Assembly (NCBI GenBank): GCA_016711125.1
Contig: JADJTQ010000003.1
Coordinates: forward strand, 62,001-126,000
From: Saprospiraceae bacterium
GTDB taxonomy: Bacteria > Bacteroidota > Bacteroidia > Chitinophagales > Saprospiraceae
Reading direction: 5' to 3'
DNA: 64,000 nucleotides
Part shown: positions 28,603-37,700 of the stretch, piece by piece
How the letters are laid out: the number at the start of each line of letters is the position of its first letter
Numbering within the stretch: the stretch's first letter is position 1
Position numbers and translations under genes: made by a program
The notes under the pieces: model-generated
What the model was told of the DNA's origin: nothing
Seen by the model: only the letters and a program-made list of their open reading frames with translations
The model's database searches: none

Positions 28603-28707
28603 ATCCGGGCAGATCCCCTCCTTAAAATCAAGGGGATCACTGTGAACAAGATCAAATTGTAAGGGTGCAATCTTAATGGATATGTTCAACTAATCTATTG
28701 CCCGGAT
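28603..28707 (+). other. Candidate structured RNA element
   Basis: A closing stem ATCCGGGCA 28603-28611 / TGCCCGGAT 28699-28707 (9 perfect pairs) encloses hairpin GATCCCCT 28612-28619 / AGGGGATC 28631-28638 and a second arm TGAACA 28643-28648 / TGTTCA 28683-28688 with further inner pairing. This is a three-way-junction layout of about 105 nt. It lies in the 430-base gap between the DUF4038 gene and the copper-type cassette, 240 bases before the latter. I recognise no known riboswitch or RNA family in it. Confidence 0.4.
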
Positions 28708-28948
28708 CTATACTTGAACTTATAAAGTGAGCCGAATCAACCGCTCTCCTATAACGCCTGCAATATTCCACTTTAGCCTGGGATCTGCAACTTCACAATG
28801 TATTACTTTATAAAAAATTATAATGTGTGTTCGCTGCCAGGCTGGAATCACCGGATGCCCATAAGTAACATAGTCGTGGAGAATTGCCTGACTATGATCT
28901 GAAGAATATCAATTTTGCCTGATTCCAAAATAAGACTAATTTTGGTCC

Positions 28949-29314
28949 ATGAAGAAATACCTGGCGATTGTATTTGCTTTCGTGGTTTTACTATCATCGA
29001 TACCGGAAGCTATCGTAATTGAAGCCTTTCTTCTACAAAGAGCTTATATAACATCGCAATTTTGTATAAACGTCGATAAACCTCAGCTGATGTGTCAAGG
29101 CTCCTGTTATTTACGGAAGCAACTCGACCAGGCATCTAAGCCATCATCTACTTACCAGAAGGTATCCAAATTCCAAAAACCTACTTACATTCCCATGAAC
29201 CCTCCGGTTCTAGGAATCCGCATGCAGAAAACTCAACATCGATCATTGGCTTTTAAGCAATCAATCATTCAGAATCAGTTCATAACTGAAATTTTTCATC
29301 CTCCTTCCTGCTAG
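28949..29314 (+). CDS. Small exported Cys-motif protein of copper-type cassettes
   Basis: A 121-residue protein with a signal peptide or anchor (YLAIVFAFVVLLSSIPEAIV) and the motif FCINVDKPQLMCQGSCYLRK, three cysteines of the C-N-x-D-x-P-x-L-x-C-x-G-x-C-x-L type, in a pattern I associate with Bacteroidota genes beside MbnP-like and TonB-dependent metal genes. The C-terminus is basic and ends HPPSC. A metal-related, probably periplasmic role is inferred from the cysteines and the neighbours. An MbnP-like gene follows on the same strand after 335 bases. Confidence 0.6.
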   Translation: MKKYLAIVFAFVVLLSSIPEAIVIEAFLLQRAYITSQFCINVDKPQLMCQGSCYLRKQLDQASKPSSTYQKVSKFQKPTYIPMNPPVLGIRMQKTQHRSLAFKQSIIQNQFITEIFHPPSC

Positions 29315-29649
29315 ACAACTTTGGTTTTAGGCTGAAGAAGTGTCATAGCATCTGAGATCGAATCTTGTGATTTGATTTTTATACCGCATAACATTGATCT
29401 TAGGGCGCCTAATTTTCGGAACCTGTTGGGTATCGCAAAAATAATTTAAGGAAGGAAGTCTTAGTCTCCATAGCCAATCCACAAGTTTTCTTTATGGCCT
29501 TGGACATGTTTAGTGGCTCATCCTGAAATATTGGACTAATCAAATAGTAAGAGAAAGTAGATCCATCAACACTTCGATACTTTGCTTGGGCTATCCAGCG
29601 AAGCCACACAGTCCCGATATCCCATTTTTTAGAAGATAAAATCAACACG
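29315..29649. other. Intergenic region
   Basis: 335 bases between the Cys-motif gene and the MbnP-like gene. An 84-codon minus-strand frame (29409-29663) overlaps the MbnP start and has no recognisable features. I see no exact promoter box, repeat or terminator. Confidence 0.3.
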
Positions 29650-30387
29650 ATGAAAAAATTCAATCCATTTATATTAGCATTATTACTGACATCCGTATTT
29701 AATTATTCATGCAAGAAAGAAGCTGCTGATCCTGAAAAGGCAAGCATTAATTTTCAGTTTGACTTCAACGTCGCTGGTGTGCCATTGGAATTTAATAAAT
29801 TTTACACCATCAATGGATCCTCGGTTTCTTTCGTAGCTGCCAATTTCTATTTGGGTGGCCTCCAACTTACTCAGGCCAATAGCCAGGTTATTGATCTCAG
29901 TGATCAATATCTGTTGGCGGGAACGGGTAACATTGCTTCCTTGAATAGTGATATTGAAGTAAGTGACATCTCCAAAATTCAGTTTTTTGTGGGAGTAGAT
30001 GCCGCCACCAATGCGCAGACTGAAATTGATTTTACCAGCAGAACAGCCAGCGACCCCTTAGCCATCCAGGATCCATCTATGCATTGGTCGTGGGTCACCG
30101 GCTATAAATTCGTACGTGTAGATGGTAATCTTGATATAGACAATGATGGTGTAGCTGATACACCTGTTGCTTATCACCTGGGTACAAATGCCATGTTGAA
30201 AACCTTTGACATACCGACGAACATCAATCTGAAAGGAGGCGAGAACAATATTGTCATTTCATTTGACCTTGCTAAATTTTTCACGACCGTGGATCTTAAC
30301 GTTGAACACGATACCCATACGGGTAATAATCTACCGTTGGCGGAAAAATTACGAGACAATTTGTCTTCGGCAATTATAATTCAATAA
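29650..30387 (+). CDS. MbnP-like copper-binding lipoprotein
   Basis: A 245-residue protein of the MbnP-like family. It begins with a lipoprotein signal (FILALLLTSVFNYSCKKEA, lipobox Cys near residue 21), followed by the family domain: SINFQFDFNVAGVPLEFNKF, YLGGLQLTQ, and the hallmark MHWSWVTGYKFVRVDG. Characterised relatives in methanotrophs bind copper after tryptophan oxidation by the di-haem partner MbnH; no MbnH gene is seen here. It lies between the Cys-motif gene and a beta-barrel gene starting 2 bases later, so it belongs to an outer-envelope metal cassette. Confidence 0.8.
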   Translation: MKKFNPFILALLLTSVFNYSCKKEAADPEKASINFQFDFNVAGVPLEFNKFYTINGSSVSFVAANFYLGGLQLTQANSQVIDLSDQYLLAGTGNIASLNSDIEVSDISKIQFFVGVDAATNAQTEIDFTSRTASDPLAIQDPSMHWSWVTGYKFVRVDGNLDIDNDGVADTPVAYHLGTNAMLKTFDIPTNINLKGGENNIVISFDLAKFFTTVDLNVEHDTHTGNNLPLAEKLRDNLSSAIIIQ

Positions 30388-30389
30388 TC

Positions 30390-31313
30390 ATGATTCAACG
30401 AATATTAATTTTGATTATGATCGGGGTTTGCCAGGTATCACATGTTTTTGCATGTGATGCCTGCGGATGTGGCATTTCGACGCACGGAACCGGCTTACTC
30501 TTGAACTATAGAATTAGTTCGATCTCATTGAGCCATTTGGGTGCAAGATTTGAGGGAAACCCGGATCATGGAGCTAATGCGCAAGACATATTTCATATTT
30601 CGGAATTGAGCGTACGACATTATCTTTCCAGGAGATGGAAAATGCTGGCTTCGATACCATACCGATCAGCTAGCCGAAACGATGTTGATATTTACCAGAA
30701 TTTATCCGGTATCGGAGATGTCCGGCTCCAGGTGGGATATACCCTTCTGGACAACCAACCATTGAACAAGAGTGTAAACATTTATTTGGAGTCCGTCATC
30801 GGTGTTCGGGCGCCAACCGGACTTTATAATCCGGATCTTCATGACGAAGATTTGCCGGAAAACTTTAACCCCGGCCAGGGTGCCTGGGGTCTCCTTGAAC
30901 AAAACCACCTGGTCATTTCCAGTGGTTATTGGGGTTTTGTGCTCGGATCTTATGTGCAATTAAATTCCAGCTCAAGCAAAGGTTATCGCTTTGGTAATCA
31001 GATTGGCGGCCAGGTTTTGGCCTATTGGGAAAAGAGGCTGACCGGAGATTTTTCACTCGTACCCAGTCTGGGCCTTCATTTTGAGCATATTGGTAAGGAC
31101 CATTACGCAAATGCTAATGAGGTTCACAGCACCGGGGGTCAAGGATTATTTTTAAATGCTGGAGGAGGTCTAAAGTATAAGAACCTGCAACTGAATGGTA
31201 GTTTATACCTCCCCTTGCAATCGCATTATTCCTCAAGTGAGGTTTTGCCCAGGAGTCGCTATGCGATACAGTTCATTTATCACTTTTTTAAAAAAATCGA
31301 CAATGCAAAATAA
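30390..31313 (+). CDS. Outer-membrane beta-barrel protein with DACGCG motif
   Basis: A 307-residue exported protein. The signal peptide ends around VSHVFA and is followed directly by CDACGCGIS, a cysteine cluster typical of a Bacteroidota outer-membrane family found beside metal-handling genes; the rest is alternating beta-strand sequence ending in aromatic-rich strands (YAIQFIYHFF), consistent with a barrel. It starts 2 bases after the MbnP-like gene and overlaps the next lipoprotein gene by 11 bases, so the three are one transcript. A role in copper passage or sensing is inferred from context only. Confidence 0.7.
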   Translation: MIQRILILIMIGVCQVSHVFACDACGCGISTHGTGLLLNYRISSISLSHLGARFEGNPDHGANAQDIFHISELSVRHYLSRRWKMLASIPYRSASRNDVDIYQNLSGIGDVRLQVGYTLLDNQPLNKSVNIYLESVIGVRAPTGLYNPDLHDEDLPENFNPGQGAWGLLEQNHLVISSGYWGFVLGSYVQLNSSSSKGYRFGNQIGGQVLAYWEKRLTGDFSLVPSLGLHFEHIGKDHYANANEVHSTGGQGLFLNAGGGLKYKNLQLNGSLYLPLQSHYSSSEVLPRSRYAIQFIYHFFKKIDNAK

Positions 31314-31725
31314 TACCCTATTCATCCTGCTTATTCTTAGCATGTTGTCCTGTAAGAAAGATGAAGCAGAAGTAGGTGACATTTATGAATATCACGCCCA
31401 TATTATGTCGCCAAATTCAGATCATAAGCATCTCGGAGATGAACTCCCGATCGTCATAGACTTTGAAAGTCATACGGGACAACCAGTTCACCATATTAAC
31501 GTGAGCATTTACCGAAAATCCGATGGTTCAACGATGTATTCCAAGCCGGAAGAAGCGCATATTCACGAGACTTCGGGTGAGTATACCTTTATGGATAGCT
31601 TACTACTAGATGCATCCAATGGAATCACCGTAAATAATGTCTATGTGCTTGAAGCCAAGGTTTGGGGACACGAGGATGGTGTGGAAGAAGAAATTTCGAC
31701 AGTAGAATTTCAGGTGCAACCTTAA
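31303..31725 (+). CDS. His-rich lipoprotein of the copper-type cassette
   Basis: A 140-residue lipoprotein: the signal peptide ends in a lipobox (LILSMLSCKKDE). The mature part is rich in histidine (EYHAHIMSPNSDHKHLGDE, HHINVSIY, EEAHIHET), suggesting metal binding, within a small beta-sandwich-like domain. I place the start at the ATG at 31303, inside the end of the barrel gene (11-base overlap), because the longer frame from 31195 merely shadows that gene. A strong terminator follows at 31760. Confidence 0.7.
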   Translation: MQNNTLFILLILSMLSCKKDEAEVGDIYEYHAHIMSPNSDHKHLGDELPIVIDFESHTGQPVHHINVSIYRKSDGSTMYSKPEEAHIHETSGEYTFMDSLLLDASNGITVNNVYVLEAKVWGHEDGVEEEISTVEFQVQP

Positions 31726-31759
31726 TGCAGCACCTCAATACAAGACAACACTAGCAGCG

Positions 31760-31788
31760 CAAAGATCCTGTACTATACAGGATCTTTG
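31760..31788 (+). terminator. Intrinsic terminator of the copper-type operon
   Basis: A perfect 13-base-pair stem (31760-31772 with 31776-31788, loop CTA) starts 34 bases after the stop of the His-rich lipoprotein gene and is followed by TGTTTTC. The flanking A and T bases would let it act on both strands. Confidence 0.75.
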
Positions 31789-31800
31789 TGTTTTCATAGG

Positions 31801-32205
31801 GTTGCCAACCCCCATCGATTGTCTCCACCGGGCATTAAATTTTACCATAAAAGGATGAGTGTGCGGTAGCCAGCAGCTTCGATCACCACAAAATAATTTT
31901 CCAAAAAACCAAAATATAATTTAATTAAATCCTTGTCCCGTTTTGTCATGCATGAACACTTATCTTACTTAGCATGAAACAGGATTAATCAAGAAAGACC
32001 ACGCACACGTTGAAACCCAGCTTTCCAGGTTTCAACGTGATACCATCAGGACGACCGCCTTAAGCGTCGCCAAACTCACGATTTTAAGGTGATAGCACTA
32101 CTGGTCGCAGGTTCTATTTCGGCTCAAATATATACGTATGGTTATTTACTCAAGTTTCTGTACCATATTTGGAATATTTATGTAACTGTAAATTAAGTCG
32201 TAATT
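31801..32205. other. Intergenic region with hairpins
   Basis: About 400 bases without a gene. CACGTTGAAACC 32006-32017 and GGTTTCAACGTG 32028-32039 form a perfect 12-pair stem; just after it CGACC 32052-32056 / GGTCG 32103-32107 enclose CCTTAA 32058-32063 / TTAAGG 32084-32089. The pair of stems may be a small RNA or the end of a transcript. No known family is recognised. Confidence 0.35.
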
Positions 32206-32627
32206 TATTGATAAAGAATCAATTATAAATTACACTTGATATCGTTTCTCTGATAAAATAAATATCATCTCCAAAAAAACCTTAGTTAGGAAAGCTACTC
32301 TTGTTGTTCCATAATTTATTTTGATACGGTGACACCGGCTTAGTATGCGTAGGTGGGGCCCCACACTCAAGTTGGAGCGTAGGATTTTATACAGCGGATT
32401 AAGTAACAAGATCATTTTGAGTCACTAATTCTTTTTATCGCAAATAGTTGATTATCAAACGAATATTAGCCTTATAGAATCCAGCGAAAACTTGGGATGT
32501 GGGTCACTGAGCATACAGCCGGCAGTTTTTGCTCCACTTTTTGCTGCCAAAAAGTGGAAAAAAATTATTCTCGGGACTAGGGATTGGGGAAAGAAAATGT
32601 AGGCAAACGAGTACCGAAACTTGAGTT
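32206..32627 (+). repeat. Structured intergenic repeat, copy 3
   Basis: Closely similar to copy 1. Stems: GGTGAC 32328-32333 / GTCACT 32503-32508 (one G-U); CCCACA 32360-32365 / TGTGGG 32498-32503; TCAAGT 32367-32372 / ACTTGG 32490-32495; GGATTTTATA 32382-32391 / TATAGAATCC 32473-32482, where the single change from copy 1 turns one U-A pair into U-G and so keeps the stem. The terminal CCACTTTTTG hairpin is identical to copy 1. It lies before the large secreted-protein operon. Confidence 0.75.
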
Positions 32628-32962
32628 ACTTTATTTTCAAACTTTAATTAAGATCTATGGCAACTTCTCAATTCGTTAAGTCCGAATTATCTGATACTTA
32701 GTCGATGAGAGTTTTGCACCATAACTCGAGTTCTCGTCCCCGCGGCTTTGAGTCATAAGGCGTTGATGATTCCGGCGAGATCCGGGAGGCCAGAGTCTGA
32801 ATCAATCGAAAAAAGTTCCCCCAATTCTTCATTGTAAACATAATATTTAGTATAATCGATTACGCGAATGCATTGCATACGCTTTTGAGTAATTAACATC
32901 AGTAGGAACGAGGTAACTATTTCCCGGGATATCCAATTGGTGATATGATACAAAACTAGACT

Positions 32963-34771
32963 ATGTACCTGCCAAAATCTCAATTCTTTGAGCATTTCTA
33001 TTGCCCCCTATTGGTAGGTCGTCCGTTGTCCTTCCCGCTTTATCCCACTCTGATTTATCTTATTGTTGGGATCGTACTTCCTACCCGGTGTCTAAGTCAA
33101 GATGTGGAACAAAGTATTCAGGATGTTAAGGCGAGGTTTCAAGATCCAATGACCTACAGTGGAAATATCGGGATACAGCTTGCTGCTTATCAGTCAAATA
33201 TGGAGATTGACCGGTCCGCTCCATTTTCTGGAACCGTCACGGCTGGTCTGAATATCGGGGTGCTGGGTATCCAGACTCCATTGAGTTTTATCTACTCCTC
33301 GGGAGGCACTGCATTTAATGTGGCACTTCCATCATTCGGTTTCGCAGGAATAAGCCCTTCTTATCGAGATTACACACTTCATCTGGGTGATAGAAGTCTG
33401 GAACTGGGTAAATACTCTTTTAGCAACCATTCTTTTCGAGGAGTAGGAGCAGAAATAAATAAAGATAAGTGGTATTCGCGTGCTTTTTTTGGAAGGCTAC
33501 AGCGGGCTCAGATAAATGATTACCAAGGCTTTCAAAATGTGAATCCCCTTTTGAGAAGGGTAGGTTGGGGAGCTTTAGTTGGGTATACGCCTAATAGCAG
33601 AAGCAACATAGAATTTTCTTTGTTTAAGGGATGGGACGATGCAAAATCAATACCTATTGCTTTAATTGATTCCTCTTTTAGTCTTTATGCCGGAGAGAAT
33701 GTGATTTTAAGTACTGCTATTAAACAAGCAATCGCTGAAAAAATCAATTTAGAAATTAATTACTCCACTAGTGGTTTTACAGAAAGACAAGATCTAAAGG
33801 ATCATCTTTCTGTCAATGCATTTAAAGATTTTCTGGGAATTCTTGAAGTCAATAAAAGCACCCGTTGGAACCATGCCCTCGAAGCGGAATTGCAAGTACA
33901 GACCGGTATTGGACAACTTTCATTTACTTATGAAAAAATCGATCCCGGATACCGGACATTAGGAGCCCTTTTTTTTCAGGATGATCAGGAAAATGTCACT
34001 GCTGGAATTGCTACTCAGTGGCTTGGTAATAAACTCTCACTAATTGCTAATGGCGGTATCCAAAGAAATAATCTTGCTGATAATAAAGCGGACCAATACC
34101 GGAGACTAATTGGATCAATCTATACTAATTTTCGAGCCTCTGAAAAACTTTCCATCAACCTGGGATTTTCCAATTTCTCGGCAGTAAACCGGCAGGTGAG
34201 AATTTTAGATCCGAATAATCCAAATACCCTGACCGAGCTTGCATTAGCCAATTTAAATTTAAATGGTGGTGCTCAGTTGAGATTGTCTGAGGCGCATCAG
34301 ATTGCCACCAATTTTTCCTATCAGAAGAATCAGACAGTCACTACGTCCGATCAGGTATTGGAGCAAATGAACGACATTAAAAATTTCATAATTCTTTACA
34401 ACAACATTTGGAAATCCATCGGTATTTTTTCCTCTGTTCAGCTTTTTTATAATCATTTTAGTATGCCGCAACTTCGGCAAAAACAACAGGGCATTGGTTT
34501 TAGCACGAGCAAATCATTTAAAAAACAGAAGCTTAGATCAATAGTAGGGATTTCCTATAGTAGAAATGAACAAGACAATTTGCTGGTTCAAACGCGGTCA
34601 ACCGGTAACCTTTTTCAAAGTAGGATAGGCTTGGCCTGGCAGATAAGGCCGCACCACAATATTCAGGCAGATGGTGTAGTATTATCCAATGCAGGGAAAA
34701 ATATCAATTCGTTTTTCGAATCCAGGTTCAATCTGCGATATGCCATTACCCTTCAATCTGATCGCAAATGA
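32963..34771 (+). CDS. Outer-membrane beta-barrel protein, first gene of toxin operon
   Basis: A 602-residue protein with an N-terminal export signal (LIYLIVGIVLPTRCLSQ) and otherwise short alternating strands (YSGNIGIQLAAYQ, FSGTVTAGLNIGVLGIQ, ending FNLRYAITLQ), the pattern of a large outer-membrane barrel. No named domain is recognised. The start is uncertain: the ATG at 32963 leaves a long N-region before the signal. Its stop overlaps the next gene in an ATGA. As the only barrel in the operon it is the best candidate for anchoring or exporting the giant proteins encoded after it (inference). Confidence 0.65.
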   Translation: MYLPKSQFFEHFYCPLLVGRPLSFPLYPTLIYLIVGIVLPTRCLSQDVEQSIQDVKARFQDPMTYSGNIGIQLAAYQSNMEIDRSAPFSGTVTAGLNIGVLGIQTPLSFIYSSGGTAFNVALPSFGFAGISPSYRDYTLHLGDRSLELGKYSFSNHSFRGVGAEINKDKWYSRAFFGRLQRAQINDYQGFQNVNPLLRRVGWGALVGYTPNSRSNIEFSLFKGWDDAKSIPIALIDSSFSLYAGENVILSTAIKQAIAEKINLEINYSTSGFTERQDLKDHLSVNAFKDFLGILEVNKSTRWNHALEAELQVQTGIGQLSFTYEKIDPGYRTLGALFFQDDQENVTAGIATQWLGNKLSLIANGGIQRNNLADNKADQYRRLIGSIYTNFRASEKLSINLGFSNFSAVNRQVRILDPNNPNTLTELALANLNLNGGAQLRLSEAHQIATNFSYQKNQTVTTSDQVLEQMNDIKNFIILYNNIWKSIGIFSSVQLFYNHFSMPQLRQKQQGIGFSTSKSFKKQKLRSIVGISYSRNEQDNLLVQTRSTGNLFQSRIGLAWQIRPHHNIQADGVVLSNAGKNINSFFESRFNLRYAITLQSDRK

Positions 34772-37700
34772 AACCACTAAACTATATAGCAGGTATATTC
34801 TTTATTGCGATTGCGATCTCTTCTGAGCTGTTGGCAAGCGATTCTTTAAATATTGACCCTGAATATGAAGTGCTCGAAACCGAACCACTGCCCGCTATCG
34901 GTGAAAAGATACACCGAGTCCTTAATGATATAAAACGGTCCATTTTTGCCGATGCTGATTTGCAAATGTGGGATTATGAACACAATACTAATTTAGATCA
35001 AGTAGCCGACTATTTTTTTTCGGATTCGATTCCTCCGCAGGTTTCTGAAAATTTCCCTTTTCTCCATAGTGACCAGTTGAAAGTGCAAAAAAAGGCGGAC
35101 GATTTCTTTGATGTACTTGGTAGTTCCGGTCATTTATTAGCGTCATTGACTGGGCTCGAAAAGGTGAAATTTCCGGTAGGATTGGTATATCCGACCGAAA
35201 GCGGCGTGAAAATATCGATCGGTATCGAACGCATGGAATTTGACGGCTTGGTTGCATCCCTGAAAAATATATTTATGAAAGTAGAATTCGCCGGAGCACC
35301 CCCGTTGATTTTTGGAGCACCGGAAATTTCTTTTACCCGAACCGGTGGTTTTGTAGAAGCGACATTGGGTTTGATTGGCGATGTGCCGATACCAGTTAAT
35401 GGCAGTCCGGAAACGCTTTTGATTTTGAAGGGATATAATTTTCGCACAAAAAAGGGATGTGTGGCTAAAATATCTTGTGATGGTTTTGAGTCAGCCTCTT
35501 TAGATATGGCCGTCTATCTTAGTCGCAATCTGGTCTTTCCGGTAGATGCTTTCGGCCGGGACACAAAGAAATATCTTCATGCTGATTTAAATGCCACCGT
35601 GCACGATTTTCGCAATATTTCCGGGGGGCTGAGTTTTAATCAATCGTTTAAAGTAAAGGGAGTCGATAAGGTCATTTTTACGGTGAGAGAAGCGCTTTTT
35701 GACGGTAGTGAATTTGAGACCGATCCCGGCATTCCTTTTCCGGTAGATTATTTTTCCGGTGATGCACAGGGTTTCGAAACTGCACAATGGCAAGGCGTTT
35801 ATATCGACGCATTAAAGATTCAATTAGATCATTTTTATGATTTACAAACTGAAGATGAATTTGGTATAGAAGTTCAGCAGATGCTGATCGATCGATATGG
35901 GGTCACCGGACGGGTGGCGGCAACGAATCTTCTAAGTCTGGATAAGGGCTCTATCGGCACCGCCCGTATTTCGATCGACCGGGTAGAGGTAGAGCTCTGG
36001 AAGAGCAGCATAAAGCCACTATGTGCTTCCGGGCTGGTAACGGTCCCGGTTCTTGGCGGTCGGGGAGAAGATAGTGGCATTCGATATGTAGCCAAAGTTT
36101 GTGACAATGCATGGTCAGCTTCAGCCTCGGTGCTAAATGGAGATACGTTACATTTTCCAATTTTTAAGGATGCCCTGCAATTATATCCCGGAACTGCACT
36201 GACTGTTGGCAGATCATATGAAACTGACAAACCTGTTGTACAGGTGAATTTATGTGGGAGAGTAGATCCCGCCAAAGTCTGGCCGGCAAAAATAGAAAAA
36301 CCTTCCTCCGATAGTTCTGGCATATATTTTGAAAATTTTACCGTGCAGAGTATTTCTCCGGTGATTAAAAATGTGGGATTTTGGCGAATACCCCGGCAGA
36401 TTGACATTCCTTTCGGGCCTATCTTATTTACCATCGATGATGTAGCCGCAGGAAATACATCTGAAGGTGATTTTGTTTTTCACTTTTATGGAGGTGCTAG
36501 TTTCTCTGGAGATGAAGGCTTTAATATTTCGGGTGAAGTCGGGGTTAATATTTTTGGGGTTTATAATGCAGATGACCAACTAGAATACGATAGAACGGAA
36601 GTAGAGAGGGTGGGTCTCTGTATTGCCACTAATTCCTGGGGTGGCCGGGTCGAATTAAATTGGTTTAATGAGGATCCGAATTATGGTAATGGATTTCAGG
36701 GACGTGCAGCCGTATCGGTGAAGTCTATGGGGTATGAGGAGGAGGCCGGATGTGATTTTAATGCCGGAATATTTGCGAACGCCATTTTCGGAAAGGTCGA
36801 TAGCTCGCGATTTTACAATTTTGAATTGCTTTATTTGAATCTGAAAAAAGGGATTTCCATGGGCCCCCTGGCGTTGCACGGCATCGGTGGGGCAATCAGT
36901 AATGGAATGGTGGCTGAGGGTATTCGGGAGCTTGATTTTGCGAAAATAAATGTAGCTGACACCGCACAGAATAGCAATAGTTCATCGACAACGGCAGGTC
37001 TAGGTAACTCAATTTTGGGGATATCTTATGTGCCTGATCCTGATGCTGGATTTAGCATCCGGTTAATGACGATTGCAGCCTCGGAGGGAAAGTCGAATAT
37101 CATTAATATGAATGCTGATTTATCCTTCAATTTTAATTCTGGTGGAGGTCTCGATAGCATTAGATTTGATGTAGATGGACAAATGTTGAAAGCAATTAGT
37201 GTAGGAAGGATAAGCCGGGAAAATGTACCGGTATATTTCGGATGTTTAATGCTTTACGACAATGTCAATAATTTATTTCTTCTAAATGCCGAAATAGACA
37301 TCGATCTGGAGAGACAGATTGTAGGTGGTGGCCACCTGACCTTGTATATCGACCGTGAAAAATGGTATATCCACGTGGGTAAACCCGGCGTACCTGGAGA
37401 TCTTGGTCTAATTATTCCGATTATTGGTTTGGAGACCAACGCATATTTTTGTGCCGGAAGTTACAATGTACCGGATATGCCTCCCCTGCCACCTGAAATC
37501 CGGAATGTCTTCAAAAATAGCGGCCAACGTAATTTTGATGTGTCAAATGATCTGGCCGGTATGGCCTTTGGAGCCCATCTCAATTTAGGTGATCCGGAAG
37601 AAAAGGACTTTTTATTTTTCTATTATAAACTGCACATCCTGGTTGGTCTGGATGTAAATATTCGCAACTACGAAGGCTATTCCTGCAGTGGGGACCCGAC

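Noticed and set aside
29409..29663. 84-codon minus-strand frame before the MbnP-like gene
   Set aside because: No recognisable motif, overlaps the start of a well supported gene and has no ribosome binding site that I can see.
32006..32039. Possible CRISPR repeat or attC site because of GTTGAAACC and the long stem
   Set aside because: Only one copy, no regular spacing, no integrase or cas gene nearby, and the attC core motifs are missing.
32230..32415. 61-codon minus-strand frame over repeat copy 3
   Set aside because: Overlaps the structured repeat and has no counterpart in copies 1 or 2.
35874..36434. 186-codon minus-strand frame inside the giant exported protein
   Set aside because: It is a shadow of the 1547-residue gene, which has a signal peptide and coupled neighbours.
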